Source of the DNA: Streptomyces mobaraensis
Lineage (GTDB): Bacteria > Actinomycetota > Actinomycetes > Streptomycetales > Streptomycetaceae
Assembly: GCF_020099395.1 (NCBI RefSeq)
Contig: NZ_CP083590.1
Span: 6,014,001-6,078,000 of the forward strand
DNA length: 64,000 bases
Reading direction: 5' to 3'
The notes under the pieces were generated by a model. It did no database searches. It worked only from the letters and a program-made list of their open reading frames with translations, and was not told the origin of the DNA. The position numbers and the translations under genes were made by a program. Position 1 is the stretch's first letter; each line of letters begins with the position of its first letter. This document shows positions 52,419 to 61,224 of this stretch, piece after piece.

Positions 52419-54017
52419 ATGAACCGCAAGACGTTGGTGCTGCCGACCGTGGTGGGCCTGCTGGCCCCCGTGCTCGTCGCCTGCGGCGGGGGCGACGGAG
52501 CGGGCAAGGGCAAGGGCGCCATCGTCGTCGGCACCACCGACCGGTTCGAGCAGACGACCGACGCTCCGGCCCCCTTCGACCCCGCCGCCGCGTATGACAT
52601 CGGCGCCTGGAACGTGCTGCACAGCGCCTTCCAGACGCTGCTCCGGCTGCCCCGCTCCGGCTCGGAGCCGGTGCCGGACGCCGCCTCCAAGTGCGCGTTC
52701 AGCGACCGCCGCAACGAGCAGTACCGCTGCACCCTGCGCAGCGGGCTGAAGTTCAGCAACGGTCACGAGATGACCGTCAAGGACGTCAAGTTCTCCGTCG
52801 AGCGCGCCCGTGAGATCAACTTCGAGAACGGTCCGGTCTCGCTGCTGAGCAACATCGACCGGGTCGAGACCCCGAACGACCGCGAGATCGTCTTCCAGCT
52901 GAAGACGCCCGACGCGACGTTCCCGCAGAAGCTCGCCACCCCGGCCGCGGCCATCGTCGACAGCCAGTCGTACCCCAAGAACAAGCTGATGGGCGACGGC
53001 TTCAAGGTCGTCGGCTCGGGTCCGTACACCCTGGAGACCGAGGAGCAGGACGGCCGCGCGGTCAAGGTCGTGCTCACCAAGAACCCGGACTACCAGGGTT
53101 CGGTCAAGGTGCAGAACGACAAGGTCGAGATGCGCTTCTACGACGACGCCAAGACGATGGAGAACGCCCTCAAGGGCGGCGACATCGACATGGCGAACCG
53201 CACCCTGTCGCCCGAGCAGATCGACCGGATGCGCAACGCCACCGGCCAGCAGGTCCGGCTGCTGGAGTCGGCCGGCTCGGAGATCGGCTACCTGGCCTTC
53301 AACACCGACGACCCGGCCGTGAAGCCCAAGGCCGTCCGGCAGGCCATGGCGCAGCTGGTGGACCGTCAGGCGCTGGCCCGCGAGGGCTACGACCGGACCA
53401 GCGACGCCCTGTACTCGCTGGTGCCCAGCGGCATCCCGGGCCACCAGAACTCGTTCTCCAACCAGTACGGCAACCCCAGCGCCGACAAGGCCCGCGCCCT
53501 GCTGAAGAGCGCCAACATCAGCACCCCGGTGCGGTTCACCCTCGCCTACTCCTCCGACCACTATGGCGAGGCCACCGCGCGGGCGTTCAAGACGTTCCAG
53601 AAGCAGCTCAACGGCAGCGGCCTGTTCGACGTCAAGCTCCAGGACGTGAAGTGGGCCGAGTTCCGTCCCAACGCGGCCAAGGGCCAGTACGCGGTCTACG
53701 GCATGGGCTGGTTCCCCGACTTCCCGGACCCGGACAACTTCATCGCCCCGTTCTTCGGCAAGGACAACTTCCTCCGGTCCCGCTACCAGAACGCCAAGAT
53801 CAACGACCTGATCCCGCGGACCCGGCAGACCGCCCAGCGCGACTCGGCGGCCAAGCTCTTCCAGCAGGCCCAGGACATCGTCGCGGACGAGGTGCCGGTG
53901 CTGCCGCTGTGGCAGGGCAAGCAGTACGTGGCGGTCCGGGGCAGCCTCACCGGCGCGGAGTGGGCGCTCAACGCCGCCTCCGAGCTGCAGCCCTGGGAGC
54001 TCGTCCGCGGCAAGTGA
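52419..54017 (+). CDS. Family 5 substrate-binding lipoprotein (peptide/nickel ABC transporter type), copy 1
   Basis: A 532-residue lipoprotein: signal peptide with lipobox LVAC (Cys near residue 20), a GGGDGAGKGKG linker, then the SBP_bac_5 fold (LRSGLKFSNGHEMTVKDVKFSVERA is the family signature; AMGWFPDFPDPDNFIAPFF and VPVLPLWQGKQYVAV near the end). Known for the family: captures oligopeptides or similar ligands for an ABC importer. No permease or ATPase gene is nearby. It is clearly paralogous to the next gene. Confidence 0.92.
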   Translation: MNRKTLVLPTVVGLLAPVLVACGGGDGAGKGKGAIVVGTTDRFEQTTDAPAPFDPAAAYDIGAWNVLHSAFQTLLRLPRSGSEPVPDAASKCAFSDRRNEQYRCTLRSGLKFSNGHEMTVKDVKFSVERAREINFENGPVSLLSNIDRVETPNDREIVFQLKTPDATFPQKLATPAAAIVDSQSYPKNKLMGDGFKVVGSGPYTLETEEQDGRAVKVVLTKNPDYQGSVKVQNDKVEMRFYDDAKTMENALKGGDIDMANRTLSPEQIDRMRNATGQQVRLLESAGSEIGYLAFNTDDPAVKPKAVRQAMAQLVDRQALAREGYDRTSDALYSLVPSGIPGHQNSFSNQYGNPSADKARALLKSANISTPVRFTLAYSSDHYGEATARAFKTFQKQLNGSGLFDVKLQDVKWAEFRPNAAKGQYAVYGMGWFPDFPDPDNFIAPFFGKDNFLRSRYQNAKINDLIPRTRQTAQRDSAAKLFQQAQDIVADEVPVLPLWQGKQYVAVRGSLTGAEWALNAASELQPWELVRGK

Positions 54018-54163
54018 CGCACAACACGGCGACGACACCCGGCCGTGATGAGAACACCCCTTTTGCAACACAACGCTCCACCTGTACAACAAGCTCCACA
54101 GAACGGCCTTGAGGGGCGGGCCCGTGCCCGCCCCCTCCACTTGGAACTGTGAGGAACGTGCAC

Positions 54164-55759
54164 GTGAGGAAACGTGACCAGTGGCTTGCCGCCCCGCTCG
54201 GTGCGGGGCTCGCCGCCGCCCTGCTGAGCGGGTGCGGTTCGGAGGACGGCAAGGCGGCGGGCACCGGTGAGTCGGTGGTCATGGGGATGTCCGACGAGGT
54301 CGTCGCCGTGGACCCGGCCGCGGGTTACGACCCCGGTTCCTGGATCCTGTTCAACAACGTCTTCCAGTCGCTGCTGAGCTTCCCCAAGGGCAGCAACGTG
54401 CCGCAGCCCGACGCCGCCCGCAAGTGCGGCTTCAAGGACCAGGCGAGCACCGTCTACGAGTGCACGCTCAACAGCGGCCTGAAGTTCAGCAACGGGCACG
54501 ACCTCACCTCCGAGGACGTCGCCTTCTCCTTCCGGCGCACCCTGAAGATCAACGACAAGTCCGGTCCCGCGTCGGCCATGCTGTCCACGATCAAGGACAT
54601 CAAGACGCCGGACAAGAAGACCGTCGTCTTCAAGCTGAAGCGCCCCGACGCCACCTTCCCGCTGAAGATCTCCTCCGGCGCCGGCTCTATCGTGGACCAC
54701 CAGGAGTACGCGATGGACAAGCTCCGGACCGACGGCAAGGCCGTCGGCTCGGGCGTCTACACGCTGGACTCGTACGACAAGGACAAGGCCGTCTTCAAGG
54801 TCAACGGCGGCTACAAGGGCCCCGCGACCGTCCAGAACAAGGGCATGACCCTCAAGTTCTTCCACGGCGAGCAGGACGCCCTGAAGACCGCCCTGCAGAA
54901 GGGCGACGTCGACCTCGCCTACCGTGGCCTGGCCACCGAGGACATCTCCTCCCTGGAGGCCGCCGCCACCCCCGGCAAGGGCCTCAAGGTCGTCCCGGGC
55001 ACCAGCGCCGAGGTCCAGCACCTGGTGTTCAACACCAAGGACGCGGTCACCGGCAAGCTCGCCGTCCGCCGCGCCGTCGCCTACCTCGTCGACCGCAGCG
55101 CGCTCGTCCGCGACGTCTACAAGCGCACCGCCGAGCCGCTGTACTCCGTCGTCCCGAGCGGCATCACCGGCCACCGGACGCCGTTCTTCGACCTCTACGG
55201 CGACCGCCCGCAGCCCGAGAAGGCCAAGGAGGCGCTGACCTCCGCCGGCATCAAGGGCAAGGTCAAGCTGACCCTCTGGGGCACGCCGATCCGCTACGGC
55301 CCCGGCACCGTCCCGGAGCTCAACGCCATCGCCAAGCAGCTCAACGCCAGCGGCCTGTTCGAGGCGGACGTGCGCACCGCCCCCTTCCCCGAGTACGAGA
55401 AGGGCATCGAGGCCGGCAAGTACGCGGTCTACGTGAAGGGCTGGGTGCCCGACTACCCGGACCCGGACAACTTCACCGCGCCCTTCTTCGGCGAGGACAA
55501 CGAACTCGCCAACCACTACGAGTCCAAGGAGATAGCCGACCGGATCCTCCCGGCCACCGCCGCCCAGGGCAGCCGGACCGCGACCGTCGGCGACTTCGCC
55601 AAGCTCCAGTCGACCGTCGCCCAGGACGTCCCGGTGCTGCCGCTCTGGCAGGGCAAGCAGTACGCCGTCGCCAACGAGCGGATCACCGGCCTCCAGTGGA
55701 CCCTGGACGCCTCCACCGTCTTCCGCTTCTGGGAGATCGCCAAGGCCGACAAGGGCTGA
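54164..55759 (+). CDS. Family 5 substrate-binding lipoprotein, copy 2
   Basis: About 531 residues, with lipobox LSGC and the same order of motifs as the preceding gene (LNSGLKFSNGHDLTSEDVAFSFRR; GWVPDYPDPDNFTAPFF; VPVLPLWQGKQYAV), showing a tandem duplication. Three in-frame GTG starts (54149, 54158, 54164) exist; 54164 is preferred because GAGGAA lies eight bases upstream. Again no membrane or ATPase partner is adjacent. Divergence between copies outside the motifs suggests different ligands. Confidence 0.9.
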   Translation: MRKRDQWLAAPLGAGLAAALLSGCGSEDGKAAGTGESVVMGMSDEVVAVDPAAGYDPGSWILFNNVFQSLLSFPKGSNVPQPDAARKCGFKDQASTVYECTLNSGLKFSNGHDLTSEDVAFSFRRTLKINDKSGPASAMLSTIKDIKTPDKKTVVFKLKRPDATFPLKISSGAGSIVDHQEYAMDKLRTDGKAVGSGVYTLDSYDKDKAVFKVNGGYKGPATVQNKGMTLKFFHGEQDALKTALQKGDVDLAYRGLATEDISSLEAAATPGKGLKVVPGTSAEVQHLVFNTKDAVTGKLAVRRAVAYLVDRSALVRDVYKRTAEPLYSVVPSGITGHRTPFFDLYGDRPQPEKAKEALTSAGIKGKVKLTLWGTPIRYGPGTVPELNAIAKQLNASGLFEADVRTAPFPEYEKGIEAGKYAVYVKGWVPDYPDPDNFTAPFFGEDNELANHYESKEIADRILPATAAQGSRTATVGDFAKLQSTVAQDVPVLPLWQGKQYAVANERITGLQWTLDASTVFRFWEIAKADKG

Positions 55760-55774
55760 CGGGAAGTCGAGACA

Positions 55775-55814
55775 CCGAAGGGGCCCGCCGGAACGATCCG
55801 GCGGGCCCCTTCGG
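55775..55814. terminator. Bidirectional terminator between copy 2 and the response regulator
   Basis: Perfect 17-base arms (CCGAAGGGGCCCGCCGG at 55775-55791, complement at 55798-55814) with a six-base loop, between convergent genes. Confidence 0.92.
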
Positions 55815-55829
55815 CATGTGCCCTGGCGA

Positions 55830-56501
55830 CTACTGTGCGCCCGGCCGCACCAGCCCGCTCTCGTACGCGTAGACCGCCGCCTGCACCCGGTCGCGCAGCC
55901 CCAGCTTGGTGAGCACATGGCCGACATGCGTCTTGACCGTCGTCTCGCTGACGAACAGATCCGCCGCGATCTCCGCGTTCGACAGCCCGCGGGCCACCAG
56001 CTTGAGCACCTCCACCTCACGGTCGGTCAGCGTGCTCAGCGTGTCCGGCAGCGGCTCCTCGCCCGACGGCAGGTGCCCGGCGTACTTGTCCAGCAGCCGG
56101 CGCGTGATGCTCGGTGCCAGCATCGCCTCGCCGCCCGCCACCACCCGGATCGCCTGCACCAGCTCATGGGCCGGGGCGTCCTTCAGCAGGAACCCGCTCG
56201 CGCCCGCCCGCAGCGCCTCCACCACGTACTCGTCCAGATCGAACGTGGTGAGCACCAGCACCTTCGCCGGGCCCTTCCGGTCCGGGCCGGTGATCTGCCG
56301 CGTCGCCTCGACGCCGTCCATCCGGGGCATCCGGATGTCCATCAGCACCACGTCCGGCTGGAGCGCCCGGACCTGGTCCAGCGCCTGCAGGCCGTCACCG
56401 GCCTCCCCGACCACCGCGATGTCCTGCTCGGCCTCGAGGATCATGCGGAAGCCCGTGCGCAGCAGGGGCTGGTCGTCGACGAGCAGGACACGGATCGCCA
56501 C
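55830..56501 (-). CDS. NarL/LuxR-type response regulator
   Basis: A 223-residue two-component regulator. The receiver domain has Asp9/Asp10, phospho-acceptor Asp55 (VLMDIRMPRMDG), the switch Thr in VLTTFD and Lys in FLLKDAP. The LuxR-type HTH is at about 155-210 (LTDREVEVLKLVARGLSNAEIAADLFVSETTVKTHV). No histidine kinase gene is adjacent, so it is an orphan in this window. The GTG at 56501 has AAGGAG seven bases upstream. Confidence 0.94.
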   Translation of the reverse strand: MAIRVLLVDDQPLLRTGFRMILEAEQDIAVVGEAGDGLQALDQVRALQPDVVLMDIRMPRMDGVEATRQITGPDRKGPAKVLVLTTFDLDEYVVEALRAGASGFLLKDAPAHELVQAIRVVAGGEAMLAPSITRRLLDKYAGHLPSGEEPLPDTLSTLTDREVEVLKLVARGLSNAEIAADLFVSETTVKTHVGHVLTKLGLRDRVQAAVYAYESGLVRPGAQ

Positions 56502-56549
56502 AGGGAACTCCTTCGCTAGACCGGGTCCATTCTGCCCTGAGGGCGACCG

Positions 56550-57542
56550 TCAGATCCCGGCAGGCCCGGCCCCCGCCTCCGGGACCCGCGGCACGGGCAG
56601 CACCGGCAGCGGATACGGCGGGGGAGTGCCCCCGAACTCCGGGCACAGCGCCTGGTGGTCACACCAGCCGCAGAGCTTCGTCGGCCGGGGCCGCCAGTCG
56701 CCCGTCTCGGTGGCCAGCGCGATCGCCTCCCACAGCGCGCGCAGCTTCCGCTCCACCGCCAGCAGCTCCGCCTCCGTCGGGTCGTACGTCAGCACGTCCC
56801 CGCTGCCCAGGTAGACCAGCTGGAGCCGGCGCGGCATCACCCCGCGCAGCCGCCGGATCACCAGCGCGTAGAACGTCATCTGGAACAGGGCCTCGTCCCG
56901 GTACCGCGGAGCCGGCGCCTTTCCCGTCTTGTAGTCGACGATCCGCACCTCGCCCGTCGGCGCCACGTCCACCCGGTCGACGATGCCGCGCAGCACCAGC
57001 CCCGAGTCCAGCGTCGTCTCCACGAACAGCTCGCGCTCGGCCGGCTCCAGCCGCGTCGGGTCCTCCAGCGAGAACCACCGCTCGACCAGCCCCTCCGCCT
57101 CCGCCAGCCAGCGGGCCAGCCGCTCCGGCTCGTGCGCACCGTCCTCGCCGGCGAACAGCTCCGCCAGCTCCGGCCGCGCCGCCAGCAGCTTCTCCCACTC
57201 GCCGGGCAGCAGCGCCCGCGCCCGGTCCGGCGTACGCTCCGCCGCGGGGGCGTCGAAGAGGCGCTCCAGCACGGCGTGCACCACCGTGCCGCGGGTCGCC
57301 GCCGGGCTGGGCTTCTCCGGCAGCCGGTCGATCACCCGGAACCGGTACAGCAGCGGGCACCGCATGAAATCGGCCGCGCGCGAGGGCGACAGCGAGGCCG
57401 GCCGGGCGGCCGTCCCCGTGGCCCCGGGGGCCGCCCCGGAAGCCTCGGGGGCCTGCTGCCGTACGGGCTCGGGGAGCGGGACCGCCGGGCCGGCGGCCCC
57501 TCCGGCCGGGCCCCGGGCGGTGTCGTCGAGAGCGGTGTCCAT
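56550..57542 (-). CDS. RecB-like PD-(D/E)XK nuclease with Fe-S cluster cysteines
   Basis: A 330-residue protein of the RecB/Cas4-type exonuclease family: a disordered Ala/Pro-rich N-terminus, SPSRAADFMRCPLLYRF (first cluster Cys at 62), catalytic motifs GIVDRVDV and IVDYKTGK (Asp and Lys of PD-DxK), a QMTFYALVIRR helix, and a C-terminal CGWCDHQALC trio completing the four-cysteine cluster. Known for the family: ssDNA end processing. No helicase partner is adjacent. Divergent from the site-2 protease gene. Confidence 0.9.
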   Translation of the reverse strand: MDTALDDTARGPAGGAAGPAVPLPEPVRQQAPEASGAAPGATGTAARPASLSPSRAADFMRCPLLYRFRVIDRLPEKPSPAATRGTVVHAVLERLFDAPAAERTPDRARALLPGEWEKLLAARPELAELFAGEDGAHEPERLARWLAEAEGLVERWFSLEDPTRLEPAERELFVETTLDSGLVLRGIVDRVDVAPTGEVRIVDYKTGKAPAPRYRDEALFQMTFYALVIRRLRGVMPRRLQLVYLGSGDVLTYDPTEAELLAVERKLRALWEAIALATETGDWRPRPTKLCGWCDHQALCPEFGGTPPPYPLPVLPVPRVPEAGAGPAGI

Positions 57543-57672
57543 GGCAGAGACCCTACGGCCCCCCACGGACATTCCGCGGCATACCATCGACGGCAGAGCG
57601 CCCGCACGTGCATGATCGTGGCAGGGCGCGCGCACCGGGCGGGTGCGGGAGCGGCACCGACGAGGGGAAACC

Positions 57673-58950
57673 GTGGAGAACAGCGGGCAGGGCGGCTCCG
57701 GCAGCGGGGGCGCCGACCACCAGGCCGGACAGCCCGGGGGCCCCAGGGAACCCGGAGACCCCGGCGAACACGGAGAGCACGGCCGCGGGCCACGGCGCCC
57801 GCGCGAGAGCGGCGGCGGCATCCTCATGGGCCGCCCGTTCGGCGTCCCCGTCTACGTCGCCCCCAGCTGGTTCCTGGTCGCCGCCCTGATCACCTGGGTC
57901 TTCGGCGGCCAGCTCGACCGCGTCCTGCCCGAACTCGGCCGGGCCCGCTACCTGGTCTCCCTCTTCTTCGCCGTCGCCTTCTACGCCTCCGTCCTGGTCC
58001 ACGAACTGGCCCACACGGTCGCCGCCCTCCGCTTCCGCCTCCCGGTCCGCCGCATCCAGCTCCAGTTCTTCGGCGGCGTCTCCGAGATCGAGAAGGAGAG
58101 CGAGACCCCCGGCCGGGAGTTCGTCCTCGCCTTCGTCGGCCCCCTGCTCTCCCTGGTGCTGGCCGGCGTCTTCTGGACCGGCATGCAGGCCGTCGAACCC
58201 GACACCGTCCCCGGCGTCCTCCTCGCCGGCCTCATGGTCTCCAACCTCCTGGTGGCCGTCTTCAACCTGCTGCCCGGCCTGCCCCTGGACGGCGGACGGA
58301 TGCTCCGCGCCGTCGTCTGGAAGATCACCGGCCGGCCCATGGCCGGCACCGTCGCCGCCGCCTGGGTCGGCCGCGCGCTCGCCGTCAGCGTCCTCGTCGG
58401 CCTCCCGCTGCTCACCCAGGCGTACCGCGCCGACAGCTTCGGCAGCGTCGACTCCCTCACCGACGCCCTGCTCGCCGCCATCCTCGCCGCGATCATCTGG
58501 ACCGGCGCCGGGAACAGCCTCCGCATGGCCCGCCTCCGCGAGCGCCTCCCCGGCCTCCGCGCCCGCACCCTCACCCGCCGCGCCGTGCCCGTCGCCCCCA
58601 CCACCCCGCTCTCCGAGGCACTGCGGAGGGCCAACGAGGAGGGCGCCCGCGCCCTGGTCGTCGTCGACGCGGCCGGCGCCCCCACCGCCCTGGTCCGCGA
58701 GTCCGCCATCGTCGGCATCCCCGTCCACCGCCGGCCCTGGGTCACCGTGGACACCCTCGCCCAGGACCTCCACGACGGCATGCGGATCTCCGCCGAGCTC
58801 TCCGGCGAGGACCTCCTGGAGGCCCTCCGGCAGACCCCCGCCACCGAATACCTGGTCGTCGAGGAGACCGGCGAGGTCTACGGCGTCCTCTCCACCACGG
58901 ACGTCGAACGGGCCTTCGTCGCCGCCATGGCCCGCACCCCGGCCCCCTGA
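57673..58950 (+). CDS. Site-2 protease (M50) with C-terminal CBS domains
   Basis: A 425-residue intramembrane zinc protease. The disordered Gly/Pro/His-rich N-terminus (1-48) precedes GRPFGVPVYV. The zinc motif HELAH (His110, Glu111, His114) is in one membrane segment and LPLDGGRML (Asp206) in another; about six segments in all. Residues about 295-420 form a CBS pair (SEALRRANEEGARALVVVD; LEALRQTPATEYLVVEE). Known for the family: cleavage of membrane-bound anti-sigma or regulatory proteins; CBS domains bind adenosyl ligands. The substrate is unknown. Confidence 0.93.
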   Translation: MENSGQGGSGSGGADHQAGQPGGPREPGDPGEHGEHGRGPRRPRESGGGILMGRPFGVPVYVAPSWFLVAALITWVFGGQLDRVLPELGRARYLVSLFFAVAFYASVLVHELAHTVAALRFRLPVRRIQLQFFGGVSEIEKESETPGREFVLAFVGPLLSLVLAGVFWTGMQAVEPDTVPGVLLAGLMVSNLLVAVFNLLPGLPLDGGRMLRAVVWKITGRPMAGTVAAAWVGRALAVSVLVGLPLLTQAYRADSFGSVDSLTDALLAAILAAIIWTGAGNSLRMARLRERLPGLRARTLTRRAVPVAPTTPLSEALRRANEEGARALVVVDAAGAPTALVRESAIVGIPVHRRPWVTVDTLAQDLHDGMRISAELSGEDLLEALRQTPATEYLVVEETGEVYGVLSTTDVERAFVAAMARTPAP

Positions 58951-59033
58951 GTCCCCGGCCTCCCGGAGCCCCGCCCGGGGCCCGCCCCGGGCCCGTGGTC
59001 CCGGTCCCGTCCGGCGCCCGGTAGGCTGGTCAC

Positions 59034-59933
59034 ATGTCCGAACCGACCGGTGCCGCCCGCCGTCGCGGGCCCTTCCAGGTCGGGGACCAGGTCCAGCTCA
59101 CCGACCCCAAGGGACGCCACTACACCTTCACGCTCGAAGCCGGGAAGCAGTTCCACACCCACAAGGGTGCCTTCCCGCACGACGAGCTGATCGGTGCTCC
59201 CGAGGGCAGTGTTGTCCGTACCACGGGAAACGTCGCCTACCTCGCGCTGCGCCCCCTGCTCCCCGACTACGTCCTGTCCATGCCGCGCGGAGCCGCCGTG
59301 GTCTACCCCAAGGACGCGGGGCAGATCCTGGCGATGGCCGACATCTTCCCCGGCGCCCGCGTCGTGGAGGCCGGCGTCGGCTCCGGCTCGCTGAGCAGTT
59401 TCCTGCTGCGCGCCATCGGCGACCAGGGCATGCTGCACTCCTACGAGCGCCGTGCCGACTTCGCCGAGATCGCCACGAAGAACGTGGAGCGCTACTTCGG
59501 CGGTCCGCACCCGGCCTGGCAGCTCACCGTCGGCGACCTCCAGGACAACCTGTCCGACACCGACGTCGACCGCGTCATCCTGGACATGCTCGCCCCGTGG
59601 GAGTGCCTGGAGGCCGTCCGCAAGGCGCTCGTCCCCGGCGGCATCCTCTGCTGCTACGTGGCGACCACCACCCAGCTCGCGCGGACCGTCGAGTCCATCC
59701 GCGAGATCGGCTGCTTCGCCGAGCCGTCGGCCTGGGAGACCATGGTCCGCACCTGGCACGTCGAGGGCCTGGCCGTCCGCCCCGACCACCGCATGATCGG
59801 GCACACCGGCTTCCTGCTCACCGCCCGCCGCCTCGCGGACGGCGTGGAGCCGCCGATGCGCCGCCGCCGCCCGGCGAAGGGCGCCTACGGCGAGGACTAC
59901 ACCGGCCCCGGCGGCCAGACCGCCGAAGCCTGA
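59034..59933 (+). CDS. trmI: tRNA (adenine-58-N1)-methyltransferase
   Basis: A 299-residue TrmI: N-terminal beta domain (FQVGDQVQLTDPKGRHYTFTLEAG), then a class I Rossmann domain with the SAM motif VVEAGVGSGSLSSFLL (about 110-125), LHSYERRADFAEIA, and the catalytic-site region VILDMLAPWE. Tetrameric in known homologues and methylating A58 in the T-loop. The 3' end is basic. In actinobacteria it commonly lies between the M50 protease and the Pup-proteasome genes, as here. Confidence 0.94.
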   Translation: MSEPTGAARRRGPFQVGDQVQLTDPKGRHYTFTLEAGKQFHTHKGAFPHDELIGAPEGSVVRTTGNVAYLALRPLLPDYVLSMPRGAAVVYPKDAGQILAMADIFPGARVVEAGVGSGSLSSFLLRAIGDQGMLHSYERRADFAEIATKNVERYFGGPHPAWQLTVGDLQDNLSDTDVDRVILDMLAPWECLEAVRKALVPGGILCCYVATTTQLARTVESIREIGCFAEPSAWETMVRTWHVEGLAVRPDHRMIGHTGFLLTARRLADGVEPPMRRRRPAKGAYGEDYTGPGGQTAEA

Positions 59934-59946
59934 GCCTGTTTCACCA

Positions 59947-59989
59947 GCGCGGAAGCCGCCACCGACGAACTCGGGGGCGGCTTCCGCGC
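59947..59989 (+). terminator. Terminator after trmI
   Basis: Perfect 14-base arms (GCGCGGAAGCCGCC and complement) with a 15-base loop, 13 bases after the trmI stop. Confidence 0.88.
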
Positions 59990-60084
59990 GTTGGGCCGGG
60001 GCGCTGTTCCGCCCGCCGGACCGGTGTGCGACGATGCGGCTCTCGTCACCGTCTCATCGCAGTCTCATCGAAGGAGCGGCGCGC

Positions 60085-60642
60085 GTGCAGCCCCCGGCCG
60101 GACTTCCGCACACCCACCCGAGGCCCGTCCACTGGCTGCTGACCGCCCTGGCCCTGGCCGCCGTGCTGGCCGGCGCGACGCTCTTCGGCCCGGCCGACGC
60201 CACCGCCGGGGACGCCCCCGCCCCGCCGGCCGCCGCCGCGCCCGATCCGGCCGCCGCCCGCTACCCGCTCGACTGCGGCCCGGTGGGCGTCGAGGTGGGG
60301 CACAGGGCCGTCGCCGACCTGGACGGGGACGGGCGCCCCGAGACGGTCGCCGTGGTCCACTGCCAGGCCGGCGCGGGCACCCCGCCCGACGGCGTCTACG
60401 TCGTGACGGCCGGCAAGGGCACGGGCGCGCCGCCGCGCGTGGCCGCCACCCTCGTCGACCCCGCCCGGCGGATGAACGTCGACCGGTTCAGGGTGGCGGG
60501 GGACACGATTTCGGCCACTCTGCTCGGCTACTCCGCGCGGAACGTGCCGCGCTGCTGCCCCGACCTGCGCCGGGCGGTCGAATGGCGGTGGCGCGACGGC
60601 CAGTTCGAGCCGACGGCACGGCCCGTGACGGGCCGCGCCTGA
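60085..60642 (+). CDS. Secreted or membrane-anchored protein of unknown function
   Basis: A 185-residue protein with one N-terminal membrane or signal segment (HWLLTALALAAVLAGATLFG), a Pro/Ala linker, and a beta-rich domain with ADLDGDGRPETVAVVHC, a Ca-binding-like DxDGDG motif as in FG-GAP repeats. Four cysteines (DCGP, VHC and a CC pair) could form disulfides outside the cell. The GTG at 60085 has AAGGAG eight bases upstream and is preferred over an earlier ATG. Convergent with the ferredoxin gene, four bases away. Confidence 0.72.
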   Translation: MQPPAGLPHTHPRPVHWLLTALALAAVLAGATLFGPADATAGDAPAPPAAAAPDPAAARYPLDCGPVGVEVGHRAVADLDGDGRPETVAVVHCQAGAGTPPDGVYVVTAGKGTGAPPRVAATLVDPARRMNVDRFRVAGDTISATLLGYSARNVPRCCPDLRRAVEWRWRDGQFEPTARPVTGRA

Positions 60643-60646
60643 TCCG

Positions 60647-60982
60647 TCACCCGGCGTCCGGCCCGTAGACCTCGACCTTGTCCGAGACGCGCCGCACATG
60701 GATGCAGTCGCCCGGGCACTCCTTGGCCGAGTCCCGGACGTCGGCCAGCAGCGGCAGCGGAACGGGCGTGGTGGCGCCCGGCTCCTGCAGCAGCTCGTCG
60801 TCGGCGCTCTTCACGTACGCCAGGCCGTCGATGTCGAGCTCGAAGACCTCGGGGGCATACTGCACGCAGATGCCGTCCCCCGTACACAGCTCCTGGTCGA
60901 TCCAGACCTCAAGGGCGCCGTCGGGGCCCTCGGCCGCCGGGTCCTCGGTGACGGTCGCGTGGTCTTCGTTCCGGACGGTCAT
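60647..60982 (-). CDS. Ferredoxin with CxxDxxC motif
   Basis: A 111-residue acidic ferredoxin: Cys33-TGDGI-Cys39, then ECPGDC (Cys89, Cys93). Asp36 replaces the central cysteine, a pattern of [3Fe-4S] or Asp-ligated [4Fe-4S] ferredoxins that donate electrons to P450s or F420/flavin enzymes in actinobacteria. The long acidic N-terminus is typical of this locus. Divergent from arc, with about 240 bases between. Confidence 0.9.
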   Translation of the reverse strand: MTVRNEDHATVTEDPAAEGPDGALEVWIDQELCTGDGICVQYAPEVFELDIDGLAYVKSADDELLQEPGATTPVPLPLLADVRDSAKECPGDCIHVRRVSDKVEVYGPDAG

Positions 60983-61224
60983 CTCGCCTGCCGTTTCCTG
61001 CTTACGTGAATCAATTGGAGCCAGCACTGACGGGTGTTGACCGACTCGACGATACAACCGCTCGCTTTCCGATGTTGATGGGTGGGTATTCCCCAGTCGT
61101 GAGGACGTGCGCAAGGGTGAAGATCGGACACACTCCAGCCGGGTTTGTGATCTAGGGGTTTCAACCTGCACCGGCCCAGGTAGGGTCTGGAAGCGTCCAG
61201 CTCCCCTTGGAGGAGGTGAGGACC

